Positions 15,255 through 16,285 of a DNA stretch of 16,285 nt are shown here, in pieces. The stretch is taken from assembly GCA_026706425.1 (NCBI GenBank), contig JAPOYW010000384.1, positions 1 through 16,285 of the forward strand, in the 5' to 3' direction. Position 1 is the first letter of the stretch. Each line of letters starts with the position of its first letter. The stretch is from Gammaproteobacteria bacterium. GTDB taxonomy: Bacteria; Pseudomonadota; Gammaproteobacteria; Pseudomonadales; Azotimanducaceae. The notes under the pieces were generated by a model that saw nothing but the letters and a program-made list of their open reading frames with translations, was not told the origin of the DNA and made no database searches. A program made the translations under genes and the position numbers.

Positions 15255-16285
15255 TCACGAATCCGCCAATGCATCCTCGCCGAGCTGAGCCACGCGGTCG
15301 AGTGTCCTGGACACGTCCTCCCAGGTCGTCGTGTGGTTCACGATGCACAGACGTAGCGAGAAAACCCCTTTCAGCGACGTGGACGAGAAGAACGCCAACT
15401 CGTCCCAGAACGCCCGCGCCAGGACCTCCCGGTTGATCCGCTCCAAGGTTGCCTCGTCGCAACCGCGGTCGACGGGGTTGACCCGGAAGCACACGATGCC
15501 GAGCGACACCGGCGTCATCAACTGAAGCATCGCACTGGACTCGACGTACTCGGCAGCGCGAAGCGCTAAGTCCAACCCGTTCTGCACCGCCTCCCGAAAC
15601 CTGGCCATGCCGAAGGTCTGCACGGACATCCAGATCTTCAGCGCTCGCGCCGTACGACTCAGTTGCAGGCCCCGGTCCGCGAAGTTCGGGTGATTCGCGC
15701 CCCACACGGTGTCCTGGAGGACATCGTGGCCGATCGCGAATGCATCTTCGAGGTGCTTCGCGTTCCTGACCATGAGGCCGCCCGCCTCGTAGGGTTGGAA
15801 AAACCACTTATGCGCGTCCAGCCCGACCGAGTCCGCTCTGTCGATACCGGCGAGGAGCTCTTTCCCGCCTTCCGTCACCAAGGCGAATCCACCGTAGGCG
15901 GCGTCCACGTGCAACCAGACGCCTTCGCGCGTGCAGAAGTCTGCCATTTCGCTCAACGGGTCGATCGCCCCGGTGCTGGCTGTGCCCGCGCTGGCGCACA
16001 CGGCAACAGGATGCAGACCGTTCGCGCGGTCTTCGGCCACCTGGCGATGCAACTCGGCCATGTCCATGCGGAAATTGTCGTCGGAGGGCACAAGGCGGGT
16101 ATGTTCGCGGTGTACGCCGGTGATCCACGCGGCCCGCTTCAGGGCGCTGTGGCTCTGGTCGCTCATATAGACGGTGGGTTGACTCGGATGTCCCGCCGCG
16201 TCCCGTGCCGCGACCAACGCCTCAACGCTCGCCGCGGAGCCGCCGCTCGTCAGCAGCCCACCGGCGGACTCCGGATAGCCGATCC
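15255..16285 (-). CDS. Group II PLP-dependent amino-acid decarboxylase, 5' end cut by window edge
   Basis: 342 residues of the C-terminal part are visible; the family is about 470 residues, so about 130 are missing beyond the right edge. The frame enters at 16283 with GYPESAGGLLTSGGSAAS, the cofactor phosphate-binding region of aromatic-amino-acid and glutamate-type decarboxylases. VDAAYGGF carries the Asp that pairs with the pyridine nitrogen, and DAHKWFFQPYEAGGL carries the Lys that forms the Schiff base with PLP. The product would be an amine plus CO2. Which amino acid is used cannot be read; the HKWFFQPYEAG region is more like the aromatic/DOPA-decarboxylase type than GadB. It is not evidently part of the sulfatase/PhyH theme. 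Family is secure, substrate open. Confidence 0.9.
   Translation of the reverse strand, partial: IGYPESAGGLLTSGGSAASVEALVAARDAAGHPSQPTVYMSDQSHSALKRAAWITGVHREHTRLVPSDDNFRMDMAELHRQVAEDRANGLHPVAVCASAGTASTGAIDPLSEMADFCTREGVWLHVDAAYGGFALVTEGGKELLAGIDRADSVGLDAHKWFFQPYEAGGLMVRNAKHLEDAFAIGHDVLQDTVWGANHPNFADRGLQLSRTARALKIWMSVQTFGMARFREAVQNGLDLALRAAEYVESSAMLQLMTPVSLGIVCFRVNPVDRGCDEATLERINREVLARAFWDELAFFSSTSLKGVFSLRLCIVNHTTTWEDVSRTLDRVAQLGEDALADS

Overview
This is a GC-rich bacterial window with compact, short-spaced genes. No rRNA, tRNA, CRISPR array, transposase or phage gene was seen. The two large outer-membrane receptors resemble the TonB-dependent receptor type common in Xanthomonadales, Caulobacterales and marine gammaproteobacteria. 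With the FecI/FecR cassette, S1 sulfatases and phytanoyl-CoA-dioxygenase-like (PhyH) enzymes, they suggest a Gram-negative proteobacterium, most likely an uncultured marine or host-associated gammaproteobacterium. That placement is inference.

Layout: (1) 1-2100, minus strand: an S1 sulfatase followed 4 nt later by a PhyH-family dioxygenase that runs off the left edge. (2) 2101-3019: a palindromic multi-hairpin repeat element, a small membrane-anchored coiled-coil protein with 11-residue repeats, and a strong stem-loop behind the next gene. (3) 3020-11195: a nutrient-uptake and signalling cassette. TonB receptor A (minus) diverges from an ECF sigma factor, a FecR-type anti-sigma factor and TonB receptor B (plus). 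Receptor B carries the STN signalling domain and overlaps a small lipoprotein-like gene. (4) 11245-11695: a second copy of the repeat core and a small retropepsin-like aspartic protease. (5) 11699-13386, minus: a second PhyH dioxygenase translationally coupled to a short-chain dehydrogenase. (6) 13475-13702: the C-terminal remnant of an AzgA/NCS2-type purine permease. (7) 13833-15227, plus: a second S1 sulfatase. (8) 15255-16285, minus: a group II PLP-dependent decarboxylase, cut by the right edge.

How they may work together (inference): the receptors would import a scarce substrate, with receptor B sensing it through STN-FecR-sigma and probably driving transcription of the cassette. Both sulfatases lack a visible signal peptide, so they would act in the cytoplasm on small imported sulfate esters. 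The PhyH dioxygenases and the SDR would then oxidise the desulfated product. The repetition of a sulfatase and a PhyH enzyme on both sides of the uptake cassette is the main hint that the window is one catabolic locus. The substrate cannot be read from the sequence.
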